A stretch of DNA of 64,000 nucleotides from Saprospiraceae bacterium (GTDB lineage Bacteria > Bacteroidota > Bacteroidia > Chitinophagales > Saprospiraceae). Of this stretch, positions 55,077-63,544 are shown piece by piece; the stretch's first letter is position 1; the number at the start of each line of letters is the position of its first letter. The position numbers and the translations under genes are program-made. Where the stretch lies: contig JADJNF010000008.1 of the NCBI GenBank assembly GCA_016714445.1, forward strand, positions 806,001 through 870,000, written 5' to 3'. A model generated the notes under the pieces. That model worked only from the letters and a program-made list of their open reading frames with translations. It searched no databases and was not told where the DNA came from.

Positions 55077-55620
55077 TTTCTGTTAGAGTTTTCTGAAAAA
55101 ATAAAATTATCCTATTCTTGTATATTTTTAAATGAATGTTGAATCCGAGTGCAATTTATTAAATACTTTTGAAATGTAAAATTTTTTAGCTGTTTGTCGC
55201 ATACTCTAATGTATATATGGTGCAATAATCTTTACTCAATCTTTGACTTTTATTCTACTTCATTTTGTCGAAGATGAATTCAGTTTATTTCCATTTATTC
55301 TGCAATCATGTAAATCTTGCACCATATTTTAGTACCATTTAGCCTCTCATTTCGAGCAGAAAAAATATTTAATATTGAGTCCACTCCGAAAAGTCAAAAA
55401 TAAAGAAATGCCACAAAGTCTCAAAGTCTCTAAGGAGATTATCAACTGTTTGAAATTAGTGATTCTTTGTGTTTTTGTGCCTTTGCGGCTAAATTATATT
55501 TTTCGGAAAAGACTCAATATTATTTGACAAATAGCAAATGATCAACCCTTTGGTGTTATCATAAATACATACCACATATCTGATTCAAACTATGAAGCAA
55601 TGTCTTGACTCATCTATTTT
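55077..55620. other. Intergenic region with MITE-like copy
   Basis: About 540 bases between the M43 peptidase promoter side and the DUF4287 gene end. It contains the repeat copy C (55371-55521). The remaining 290 bases before it show no ORF, tRNA-like fold or terminator that I can defend. Confidence 0.5.
55371..55521. repeat. MITE-like palindromic repeat, copy C
   Basis: AATATTGAGTC (55371-55381) and GACTCAATATT (55511-55521) form a perfect 11-bp terminal inverted repeat, followed inwards by an imperfect CCGAAAA/TTTTCGG pair. The interior matches copies A and B (TCAAAAATAAAGAAATGCCA on the left, TTTGTGTTTTTGTGC on the right). It is the most symmetrical of the three. No ORF. Confidence 0.88.
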
Positions 55621-56148
55621 TCATACGGATTGATTATAAGCTTCAGCTATCCATTGTACGGTTTCTGCATCTACATCTTCCGGACTCACGATCTGAATCC
55701 TGTTGGTACACATGGCACCAAATGGTCCGGAGTTTTCAAGTCTTCCTGAAAGTGGTGCATTTTTAAGTTTCAACCCCAGATCTACCCTTGTTTTGGAAGC
55801 AGGTTTGATGAGGACAAACTGCTTTTTTCGGATAAAACTGACAGAATCTTTTTTGGGAGAAATGGTTATATCTTCGCCAAAAGATGTAATGATATCAAGC
55901 AGCTTTTCATAGATAGGAAATAGGTTTTCCTTTCCTTTGTACTGGCTGTCCACCAGATCATAATCAGCTGATCCGGCATCCGATTTATTGTATTTGTGGC
56001 CTACAAAATTGGCAAATCCATGCCCAAAACCATGATTTTCCTTTAAAAAACTGACTATTTCGCCATGTTTTACTTTTCCGGATGCTGCCACTACCTCGAG
56101 CCAGTGATCCAGTGATTTTCCTGTTTTTTCTAATAAACTCTGTTCCAT
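55621..56148 (-). CDS. DUF4287/DUF5655 domain-containing protein
   Basis: A 175-residue cytoplasmic protein. The N-terminal DUF4287 is clear (TGKSLDHWLEVVAASGKVKHGEIVSFLKENHGFGHGFANFV), and the C-terminal half has the DUF5655 pattern (YEKLLDIITSFGEDITISPKK, FVLIKPASKTRVDLGLKL). This domain pair is common in Bacteroidota and Actinobacteria, related to DNA-binding SAP-like proteins, but without an assigned activity. It is separate by 40 bases from the DUF2911 gene upstream and read in the same direction. Confidence 0.85.
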   Translation of the reverse strand: MEQSLLEKTGKSLDHWLEVVAASGKVKHGEIVSFLKENHGFGHGFANFVGHKYNKSDAGSADYDLVDSQYKGKENLFPIYEKLLDIITSFGEDITISPKKDSVSFIRKKQFVLIKPASKTRVDLGLKLKNAPLSGRLENSGPFGAMCTNRIQIVSPEDVDAETVQWIAEAYNQSV

Positions 56149-56188
56149 AATGTTAATACACTAATATTCTGAATAAAAAAATTTACCA

Positions 56189-57316
56189 TCAAAGTGCTTT
56201 CCCGCTCTCCAGGGTCTTGATGGAGTTTTCCAGATTTTTTTTGTTGATATCATCAGGCGCTTGTTTTAGTGCTTCTTTTGCAAAATCGAGTGCTTTTTTG
56301 ATATTTCCCAATGCGGAATGAGCCCTCATCATACCAACATTGGTAGGCCAGGCTCCTTTATTTTTTATATAGTTCTTTTCAAAAACAGTCATGGCTTCAT
56401 TGACTTTCTTTTCATTGAGCAATTGTCTCCCGTATTGATGCAATTCCATGGTGTTGGCATTGTCTACCGCTTGTTTCATGATGAGATCTGACTCTTCATT
56501 TTTGCCTTTTTTCTTGAGTATTCCGGACTTGACAGACAGTGCCTGAAAACTATTGATCCCGCCGAGATTAGGGTTGGTGGCCGAATTAATCCATCCCAGC
56601 GCCTGATCCAGATTGATGTCCTGCTGAAGACACCAGTTGGCCGCTGCGATCATACTTGGCGGATCAAAACCCAATGCGCCACTCATCTGTGCTTGTATAT
56701 CTGCCATTAATGTAGCCTTCAGATCCACTTCGACAGTGAACGGAATTCTCCATGACTCCCATTCCAAAGCCACCTCCACACTTTTTGGCGTTTGATTGGT
56801 AAAGGTATATTCCAGTCTTTCTTTCAGGTTTTTTTGATCCTTCTGTTGTTTTGTGCTGACTCTGAGAACATCTTTAGAAATGTCATAAAAGTAAGTGCCC
56901 CAGGCTTGGATATTGCTATTAAAAATGAGTGTAGATTCGTCCTTGCCCAATTCTATAAAAAAGGCATATTTTCCAGCTTTCAGAGTTTGGCCGTTGATCA
57001 TCACATCTGTACTGAATGACATTGTAGTACATTCATCTGCACCTGCTCTCCACGGAGATTGGACATCAGAGCCGAAACCGAGTACGGTAGTGCCAAAATA
57101 TGCGATGTCAGTTCCCCAGATTTTTCCTTCACGACCTTTGACACCTGGTGCATTCCAGTGGATATTGATCTCGGTTGTGCCCACTTTTCTACCAGCCGAA
57201 CAAGATATATTGGCCGTCCCGGGTATCCGTAATGCCTGAGCAAAGGTACCGAAGGAGAATAGAAAAAATAAAGCAAAAAATAAAGATGAGTGAACAGGAA
57301 ACTTGATGGATGGCAT
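56189..57316 (-). CDS. DUF2911 domain-containing secreted protein with TPR-like end
   Basis: A 375-residue exported protein (signal SSLFFALFFLFSFGTFAQA). The DUF2911 domain fills about residues 25-200: GTTEINIHWNAPGVKGREGKIWG and LKAGKYAFFIELGKDESTLIF are typical. The C-terminal half has helical repeats of the TPR/SEL1 kind (ILKKKGKNEESDLIMKQAVDN, SALGNIKKALDFAKEALKQ). The family is known from many Bacteroidota and has no proven function. It is followed by the DUF4287 gene 40 bases later. Confidence 0.88.
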   Translation of the reverse strand: MPSIKFPVHSSLFFALFFLFSFGTFAQALRIPGTANISCSAGRKVGTTEINIHWNAPGVKGREGKIWGTDIAYFGTTVLGFGSDVQSPWRAGADECTTMSFSTDVMINGQTLKAGKYAFFIELGKDESTLIFNSNIQAWGTYFYDISKDVLRVSTKQQKDQKNLKERLEYTFTNQTPKSVEVALEWESWRIPFTVEVDLKATLMADIQAQMSGALGFDPPSMIAAANWCLQQDINLDQALGWINSATNPNLGGINSFQALSVKSGILKKKGKNEESDLIMKQAVDNANTMELHQYGRQLLNEKKVNEAMTVFEKNYIKNKGAWPTNVGMMRAHSALGNIKKALDFAKEALKQAPDDINKKNLENSIKTLESGKAL

Positions 57317-57754
57317 GACAATAATTTTTAGATGAGTGAATTGCCATCCAAATTACACCTATTGCTTTGAAACTCATGTATTCATTGTTCTGTTTTCGAC
57401 CAAGATGGAATATTTGCCGATAAAATGAGAATAGGCAGCTTTCTCAAATGCCTGTCAAATATTAAGTGTCAAAATAAATGATTTATAGACAGGATGCTAA
57501 ATTTACTGTGATTTGACAAAATGTGTTCCCTTTTTTCTTCAGATCGGAAAGTCATATTCGTCTTTTGTTGCTCATATTTTTTTATTAAAGGAATGATTTG
57601 GAAAAACTATTCAATCCGGTAAATCAATATTAAAAAAATCATCTTAATCATTTGACTATTGATAGTAAATAGTAAAATATGACAATAAAGAAAAATTAAT
57701 TCTACTTTAAAGTATATGTATGCGATTTGAAGGGACAATGTATATCTTTGTGTC
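57317..57754. other. Gap before the vsr fragment
   Basis: About 440 AT-rich bases upstream of both the DUF2911 gene and the vsr fragment. It holds the promoter regions of both, including TATCTTTG just before vsr. I see no RNA gene, repeat or ORF. Confidence 0.5.
57743..57750 (+). promoter_or_regulatory. -7 box of the vsr fragment
   Basis: TATCTTTG, an exact TAnnTTTG match, ends 4 bases before the vsr ATG, the same layout as at pth. A leaderless or near-leaderless transcript is implied. No -33 box stands at 19-20 bases. Confidence 0.45.
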
Positions 57755-57850
57755 ATGTCAGATGTACATGATAAGGCGACCCGGAGTTACAACATGAGCC
57801 GGATTAAAGGCAAAGATACCCAGCCGGAGTTGGTGGTGAGGAAGTTTTAG
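57755..57850 (+). pseudogene. vsr: Very short patch repair endonuclease (Vsr), truncated after 31 codons
   Basis: The product begins MSDVHDKATRSYNMSRIKG and continues KDTQPELVVRKF, a faithful N terminus of Vsr, which nicks T:G mismatches made by deamination of 5-methylcytosine at cytosine methyltransferase sites. The frame stops at TAG right after LVVRKF. The catalytic core that should follow (with the FVNGCFWHGH-type motif) is missing in all frames; the DNA beyond belongs to a convergent lipoprotein gene. So this is a real truncation at a rearrangement junction, not a one-base error. No cytosine methyltransferase is nearby. Confidence 0.8.
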
Positions 57851-58479
57851 TTTTCCTTCATAGTAAATTTATTTATTCCTATAGTATCAGGGGCATTTGA
57901 ACCAAATTGGGCTAAAAGTTCCTTGGCTACATCCATGTATGTCTTATCAAAACAATAGGTAGAATAAATTACTTTATAATTCTCAAATTGCAATTTTTCA
58001 AACGTTGAAATTAAATAGATACAATGCTCAAGTTTGCAATCATCATTTAGAATGAATTGATATTCGTATTTATTGGCACAACTCAATATCACTACTGAAT
58101 CCTGAAAGTATTTAAAATTAAAATTTAAGCTAAGACTATCCTTTCCATCTTGAAAGAATCCAGTTGCATTATTCTCAAAATTTAATTTGAAGTGTATCCT
58201 ATCTTTAAAATATTCACTTTCTTCTATTAATCTAGCTAAACTTGCAGCATTAAAACTGTTGTCAAGTTGACTATTATTGTTGTCAATATAGGTGTTATTT
58301 GACTTTTCCAAAGTCTCAGTTCTTGAATTGGAGTTTTCCAACAAGTAACTTCTTCTTAGAGTATAATTTTGACATTTTTCAGATTCTTTATCACACGAAA
58401 TAAAGAGAATAACAATTATAAGATATTTTATAATATGATATTCTAAAAAAATTATTTTTATCATTCTTTTGTTCTTCAA
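57847..58479 (-). CDS. Lipoprotein, 210 aa, hypothetical
   Basis: Unrecognised. The first 5 residues are probably not used: Met at codon 6 starts MIKIIFLEYHIIKYLIIVIL and leads to the lipobox LFISCDKES. An Asn/Ser-rich stretch with NSNSRTETLEKSNNTYIDNN follows, then a beta-rich part (HFKLNFENNATGF, LSLNFNFKYF). Its stop overlaps the last bases of the vsr fragment, so the gene came in, or was joined, exactly at that break. It is very AT-rich like the operon to its right, in contrast to the DNA to its left. Confidence 0.65.
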   Translation of the reverse strand: MKNKRMIKIIFLEYHIIKYLIIVILFISCDKESEKCQNYTLRRSYLLENSNSRTETLEKSNNTYIDNNNSQLDNSFNAASLARLIEESEYFKDRIHFKLNFENNATGFFQDGKDSLSLNFNFKYFQDSVVILSCANKYEYQFILNDDCKLEHCIYLISTFEKLQFENYKVIYSTYCFDKTYMDVAKELLAQFGSNAPDTIGINKFTMKEN

Positions 58480-58799
58480 GAATTAAATATTCTCTTAAAT
58501 TGGTTTACCAATAATCATTAACTAGGTACGAATAAATGAAGAATTACTTTCCAAGTATCTCATTAAAAGTGCATATTTTTATATTTTGTGTTGTTAAGGT
58601 TTTATGCAAAGATATCAGTTTTTTCTATTATAGAGATTGCTACTGTATTTTATGTAAAATGTCATTTTATTATACAATTACAATATTTTTAATTATTTGT
58701 ATATCATATAGTTAGTATTATAATTGATTTTCATAAACAAGATGTGGCTTTTAGTCCGTTGACTTATATAAAACTTGCTTTTACCTTTGTGAGAAAAAA
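58480..58799. other. AT-rich divergent promoter region
   Basis: About 320 very AT-rich bases between the divergent lipoprotein and zinc-ribbon genes. The operon promoter is at 58759-58789. No gene is seen. Confidence 0.5.
58759..58789 (+). promoter_or_regulatory. Promoter of the zinc-ribbon/NUDIX/helicase operon
   Basis: TTG at 58759-58761, a 20-base spacer and TACCTTTG at 58782-58789 match the Bacteroidota consensus. The ATG follows 10 bases after the -7 box, so the leader would be only a few bases long. Confidence 0.7.
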
Positions 58800-59165
58800 A
58801 TGATTGACTTTCATCAGATTTATGATCTATCAGACCAACCGACCACTTGTCCTAAATGTGGCACAAGAACTGAAATATTACTGGAATTAAAATTAAAGAC
58901 AAAAGGAATACAAGTTCATAGATGTTTGGGAAAAAACTGTACTTTTGAATTTTCATCCGAGTATTACTTTACAAAAATGACAAGAGATGATTTTATGGCA
59001 TTCTTTAGAGATGATGAGAACCTTAATACTTTAAGTGTAGCTGATAGAATAGAGGTGTTTTCTACAATTTTACTAGGATCAAGTGACTTTACAAAAAAGC
59101 TGCTTGATGATATACTTTCTGATTATTGCGTAGAACATTTAGAAGTGGTGGATCATGGAAATTAG
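58800..59165 (+). CDS. Zinc-ribbon protein, 121 aa, first gene of the PLD-helicase operon
   Basis: A small cytoplasmic protein. A CPKC knuckle at residues 17-20 and a second pair in HRCLGKNCTFEF (Cys42 and Cys47) suggest a four-Cys zinc ribbon; the remainder is helical and ends DDILSDYCVEHLEVVDHG. No named family is recognised. It leads a three-gene unit: its last codons overlap the NUDIX gene start by 11 bases. Zinc ribbons in such positions often bind nucleic acid or a partner protein; that is inference. Confidence 0.65.
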   Translation: MIDFHQIYDLSDQPTTCPKCGTRTEILLELKLKTKGIQVHRCLGKNCTFEFSSEYYFTKMTRDDFMAFFRDDENLNTLSVADRIEVFSTILLGSSDFTKKLLDDILSDYCVEHLEVVDHGN

Positions 59166-59565
59166 TGTAGCCTGTGGAGTGATTTTACATGAAAATAAAG
59201 TGCTTTGTGTTCAACGAAGTGAAATTATGTCATTGCCATTAAAATGGGAATTTCCTGGTGGAAAAATTGAAAAAAACGAGACTCCAGAGCAATGTTTATA
59301 TAGAGAAATAAAGGAAGAGCTAGGGATATACATTGAAATTTTCGAAAAACTAACAAACAGTTACTATGACTATGGGTCTTTTGAGATTATTTTAATTCCA
59401 TATCTTTGTAAATATCTTGGTGATGAAATAATACTAAGTGAACATAAAGAATTTCAATGGCTTCTATTTTCAGAGCTTACAAAGTTGGAATGGGCACCAG
59501 CTGATATACCTATTGTGAAAGAAATAATTAAACTTAATGCAAATAATAAAGGAAGGTTTATATGA
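59155..59565 (+). CDS. NUDIX hydrolase, MutT/CTP pyrophosphohydrolase-like
   Basis: A 136-residue enzyme that should hydrolyse a nucleoside triphosphate or related pyrophosphate. ISVACGVILHENKVLCVQRS and LKWEFPGGKIEKNET open the fold; the NUDIX box spans about 36-58 with REIKEELGI, all metal-binding Glu residues present. The end LEWAPADIPIV is typical of the MutT (8-oxo-dGTPase) and CTP pyrophosphatase branch. It overlaps the zinc-ribbon gene by 11 bases and the helicase gene by 29 bases. Such tight coupling to a nuclease-helicase suggests that it acts on nucleotides for that system, or removes a signalling molecule. Confidence 0.9.
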   Translation: MEISVACGVILHENKVLCVQRSEIMSLPLKWEFPGGKIEKNETPEQCLYREIKEELGIYIEIFEKLTNSYYDYGSFEIILIPYLCKYLGDEIILSEHKEFQWLLFSELTKLEWAPADIPIVKEIIKLNANNKGRFI

Positions 59566-62500
59566 GCAAATAATAAACAAATTAGTTGCTACTAGATTAA
59601 ATGAATTGGATAAAAACCACTTCTACATTAAGAACACACTTCTTGACAAACAAGAAGCTGCAAAAATATTAACTCAGTATTTGGCAAATGTAATACGAGG
59701 CGCACTAAGTATTTTTTCAGGTGAACAAAGCATTGAAAAACAAATAGAGCTTTCTAACAAAATAATATTCTTATTGAGAGATGAATTAAATAATTCGGAT
59801 TTTGATGAAGATATTATAGATACAGAAGGTAAAATTCTATCGGCAATTTTCAGCAAAATAGATGCAAGGTTTGCGGATTTTGATAAACATTTGAAAGAGA
59901 TAACTCCATATACTAGATTGTCTCATAGTGAATTATTTACGGGTAGTAATGCAGGAGTATCATTGGAGAGTGAATTAAAAAAAGAAATATTATCTGCAGA
60001 CCAAATTTATTTTCTAGTATCATTTATTAAGTGGACAGGAATCAGAATTTTTGAAAAAGAATTACAAGAGTTTACAGAAAATGGCGGAAAACTAAAAATT
60101 ATTACCACGTCTTACATGGGCGCTACGGATCTAAAAGCAGTGGAATATCTCTCTTCATTAAAAAATACAGAAATTAAAGTATCATACAATACTGAAAATG
60201 AGCGATTACATGCAAAAGCATATTTATTTCACAGAAACACAGGGTTTCATACTGGATATATTGGATCTTCAAATATTTCAAGATCTGCTCTTACTAGTGG
60301 TCTAGAGTGGAATATGAAAGTGACTACAAATGAAATCAGTCACATCATTGATAAATTCAAAAAAACATTTGATACTTATTGGCAAGATAAAGAATTTGAA
60401 TTATTTGATAAATTAAGGCATCACGAAAAACTAAAAAGTGCCCTCAAAAGGAGTAGCATTTATAGTATTCAAGGAGTAAACGCATATTTTGATTTAAAAC
60501 CATTTCCATTTCAGGAAGAAATTTTAGAAAAATTAGAAGTAGAAAGAACTGTTCACTATAGGCATAAAAATTTAGTTGTTGCTGCTACTGGAACAGGTAA
60601 AACTGTAATTTCAGCATTTGATTTTAAAAGATTTAAAAATACGAATTCTCGGTCCAGATTACTTTTTGTAGCTCATAGAAAAGAGATACTTCAACAAGCA
60701 CAGGCCACGTTCCAAGGAGTATTAAAAGATAATAATTTTGGAGAGTTATGGGTAGATGGTCTTGAACCAGAAAAATTTGACCATGTATTTGCTTCAGTAC
60801 AGACTTTAAACAATCAACTTGAAAAGTTGAATTTGACTTCGAGCTTTTATGATTATATAGTGGTTGATGAAGTCCATCATATTGCTGCATCTAGCTATCG
60901 ACCTATCTTGAATTATTTTGAGCCTAAGATTCTTTTAGGATTAACAGCTACGCCTGAGAGAATGGATGGTGAAGATATTTTATCAGATTTTTGTAATACT
61001 ATTGCAGCTGAAATTAGGCTTCCAGAAGCATTAAATAGAAAATTACTTTGTCCCTTTCAGTATTTTGGTATAACAGATAGTGTAGATTTAACAAATGTAG
61101 AATGGAAAAATGGTAGATATGTGCCAAGCGAGTTAACTAAGATTTATACAAAAAACGATAATAGAGTAAGAGAAATTATTACCAATTTGGATAAATATTT
61201 AAGAGATTATCAAGATGTCAGGGCATTAGGGTTTTGTATTACTCAAGAACATGCACAGTTTATGGCTGAAAAATTTTCTTTAGCAGGTTTGAAAGCAGAC
61301 TATTTAGTCAGTAATAGAAATGAACTTAGAAAGGAAATTAGAGAAAAGCTGACAAAAAAAGAAATCAATTATTTATTTGTAGTGGATATTTTCAATGAGG
61401 GCATAGACATTCCTGAAATTGATACCGTATTGTTTTTAAGACCAACAGAAAGTTTAACAGTTTTTTTGCAACAACTAGGAAGAGGCTTAAGACTTGCAGA
61501 TGGAAAAGATTGTCTAACTGTACTGGATTTTGTGGGTAATTCGCGTCCGGAATATGATTTTGAAGGGAAATTTAGGGCATTAATTGGCAAAACCAATACT
61601 CCAATTCAAAAAGAAATAGAAGACGAATTTCCACACTTACCTTTAGGTTGTAGTATAATATTGGAAAAGAAAGCGAAAGAATATATAATCGAAAACATAA
61701 AAAAAGCAACAAGATTAAATATCAATCAATTAATTGCAAAAATTAGATTTTTCAAAGAACATACAGCACTACCATTAACGCTTAAAAACTTTATAAAATT
61801 AAATAATATTCCATTACAGTTAATCTATAAAAAAGGAAGTTGGTCTAGGCTTTGTGTACTGGCGGGGCAATTGGAAAATTTTTCAGAAGTAAATGAAAAG
61901 GAAATACTTGCTGCCATAAAAAATAAGTGGTTGTCATGCAGTTCATTTTCATATTTTAGTTTTATTTTGAGATTAGCAAAACAAGATTTCCAAATAGATA
62001 TGGAGCGTTTGGATGAAGTAGAAAAGTCAATGTGTTTAATGCTTCATTATGATGTAAGGCAAAATGTGGAAGGTTTTGACTCTTTGGAAAATAGCATCAG
62101 AAGTATAGGTAAAAACAAAGTTCTTGTTCGAGAAATCATTGAAGTCCTAGAATTACTAAGTGACAGAATTGATTTTGAAGAAAAGGAAATATTACTGCCA
62201 TATAATCAGCCATTAAAAATTCATGGTAGATATACTCGCGATCAAATATTGGCTGCATTTGGAGATAGTACATTTTACAAAAAATCAAGCAATAGAGAAG
62301 GAAACGCCGTAATAAAAGAGATTAATACCGACCTTTTATTTATAACCTTAAATAAATCTGAAAAAGACTTTTCTCCTACAACCCTTTATGAGGACTTTGC
62401 TATAAGCGATACTTTATTTCATTGGCAATCACATAATGCTGTGAGAAATGATAAGGGAAGAGGTTTGACTTATATTAACCATGAAGAAATGGGAAGAAAA

Positions 62501-62683
62501 ATATTGCTTTTTGTACGAGAACAAAATACTGATGAATTTGATAATACTATGTCATATGTTTTTATTGGAGAAGGAAAACTTACGGAACATTATGGAACTA
62601 AACCAATGAGTATAAAATGGGAACTTAACGAACCGATGCCTCCGTATCTCTGGAAAGATTCAGCTAAAATGGCTGTTGGATAA
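59537..62683 (+). CDS. PLD-nuclease / DEXH helicase / DUF3427 protein, 1048 aa
   Basis: A three-part nucleic-acid enzyme. Residues 1-130 are helical (GLYEQIINKL). A phospholipase D-like nuclease domain follows (about 135-285) with a single HxK motif, H225-A-K227 in RLHAKAYLF and GYIGSSNISRSAL, so it must dimerise to be active. The SF2 helicase core has Walker A GTGKT (352-356), DEVH (444-447), LTATP (469-473) and QLGRGLR (646-652). The C-terminal third is DUF3427. The protein is intact. It is the last gene of the operon, overlapping NUDIX by 29 bases, and ends at a hairpin. Relatives are often found in defence islands; the cellular role is unproven. Confidence 0.9.
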   Translation: MQIIKEGLYEQIINKLVATRLNELDKNHFYIKNTLLDKQEAAKILTQYLANVIRGALSIFSGEQSIEKQIELSNKIIFLLRDELNNSDFDEDIIDTEGKILSAIFSKIDARFADFDKHLKEITPYTRLSHSELFTGSNAGVSLESELKKEILSADQIYFLVSFIKWTGIRIFEKELQEFTENGGKLKIITTSYMGATDLKAVEYLSSLKNTEIKVSYNTENERLHAKAYLFHRNTGFHTGYIGSSNISRSALTSGLEWNMKVTTNEISHIIDKFKKTFDTYWQDKEFELFDKLRHHEKLKSALKRSSIYSIQGVNAYFDLKPFPFQEEILEKLEVERTVHYRHKNLVVAATGTGKTVISAFDFKRFKNTNSRSRLLFVAHRKEILQQAQATFQGVLKDNNFGELWVDGLEPEKFDHVFASVQTLNNQLEKLNLTSSFYDYIVVDEVHHIAASSYRPILNYFEPKILLGLTATPERMDGEDILSDFCNTIAAEIRLPEALNRKLLCPFQYFGITDSVDLTNVEWKNGRYVPSELTKIYTKNDNRVREIITNLDKYLRDYQDVRALGFCITQEHAQFMAEKFSLAGLKADYLVSNRNELRKEIREKLTKKEINYLFVVDIFNEGIDIPEIDTVLFLRPTESLTVFLQQLGRGLRLADGKDCLTVLDFVGNSRPEYDFEGKFRALIGKTNTPIQKEIEDEFPHLPLGCSIILEKKAKEYIIENIKKATRLNINQLIAKIRFFKEHTALPLTLKNFIKLNNIPLQLIYKKGSWSRLCVLAGQLENFSEVNEKEILAAIKNKWLSCSSFSYFSFILRLAKQDFQIDMERLDEVEKSMCLMLHYDVRQNVEGFDSLENSIRSIGKNKVLVREIIEVLELLSDRIDFEEKEILLPYNQPLKIHGRYTRDQILAAFGDSTFYKKSSNREGNAVIKEINTDLLFITLNKSEKDFSPTTLYEDFAISDTLFHWQSHNAVRNDKGRGLTYINHEEMGRKILLFVREQNTDEFDNTMSYVFIGEGKLTEHYGTKPMSIKWELNEPMPPYLWKDSAKMAVG

Positions 62684-62687
62684 TTAT

Positions 62688-62712
62688 ATTGCGAAATCAG
62701 TGTTTTCGCAAT
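62688..62712 (+). terminator. Hairpin after the helicase operon
   Basis: ATTGCGAAA and TTTCGCAAT form a perfect 9-bp stem around a 7-base loop, five bases after the helicase stop. The downstream T tract is short (TTATAG), so efficiency is uncertain. Confidence 0.55.
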
Positions 62713-62755
62713 TTATAGTTCTGTAATTGTAAATTTTATAACCTAAAACCCAAAA

Positions 62756-63442
62756 ATGAAACCATCCATCCTACTTCTACACGGCGCTTTAAGTACTTCT
62801 AATCAGTTTGTATCCTTGTCTGAAAAGTTGGAGCCATTTTTTGATGTTTTTACCCTGGATTTTAGTGGGCATGGTCAGCTGCCTTATGATGGTACGTTGG
62901 ACATGAAGGTATTAGTCGGTGATATTTCGAAATATTTTGAGCAGATGAAAGTTGAGACTTGTCATATCTTTGGCTACTCGATGGGTGGATATGCGGCAGT
63001 GTCTTTTGCAAATAGTAAACCTAAGAAACTAGGCAAAATCATAACCTTAGGTACGAAGTGGGACTGGAATCCTATATCATCTGCCAAAGAAATAGCTATG
63101 CTCGATCCTGAAACGATGACCGAAAAAGTGCCTACTTATGCGGCGAAGTTGCAAGCGTTATTTGGAGAAAAGAACTGGACAAATGTAGTGAGGAACACAT
63201 CAGCCTTGATGTCTGATTTGGGTAATGGTGGTGGATTGGTGGAAGATAATTTTAAAACTATAGAGACAGATGTACTAATCTTGCGTGGATCTGAAGATAA
63301 GATGGTGACTTTGGAATCGTCTCAGGAAATTGCTAGTTGGCTGGAGAATGGTATTTATCTGGAGATAGATGCTGCGCCACATCCATTAGAGAAGGTGGAT
63401 TTGGATGTTTTGGTACATGAGATCGTCGGATATTGTGGTTAA
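62756..63442 (+). CDS. Alpha/beta hydrolase
   Basis: A 228-residue cytoplasmic hydrolase. ILLLHGALST forms the oxyanion hole, GYSMGG carries the nucleophile Ser75, and the triad is completed by Asp in LRGSEDKMV (about 196) and His in DAAPHPLEKVD. The protein lies in the broad esterase/MenH-like group; the substrate is not predictable. It has a signal-free start and stands 73 bases after the helicase operon, behind a hairpin, so it is likely transcribed alone. Base composition returns to that of the host chromosome here. Confidence 0.88.
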   Translation: MKPSILLLHGALSTSNQFVSLSEKLEPFFDVFTLDFSGHGQLPYDGTLDMKVLVGDISKYFEQMKVETCHIFGYSMGGYAAVSFANSKPKKLGKIITLGTKWDWNPISSAKEIAMLDPETMTEKVPTYAAKLQALFGEKNWTNVVRNTSALMSDLGNGGGLVEDNFKTIETDVLILRGSEDKMVTLESSQEIASWLENGIYLEIDAAPHPLEKVDLDVLVHEIVGYCG

Positions 63443-63544
63443 ACAAGCTAAAATGTGTCTATTTCTGCGGAATCTATCCATTTCGACCCACATTCCGCAG
63501 ATTTGAGCGGCTAAACGGTTAGGAATTATATCTAAAAATCAGAA

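Noticed and set aside
57755..57850. vsr as another homopolymer artefact
   Set aside because: None of the three frames after the stop encodes the Vsr catalytic core; the DNA belongs to a convergent lipoprotein gene.
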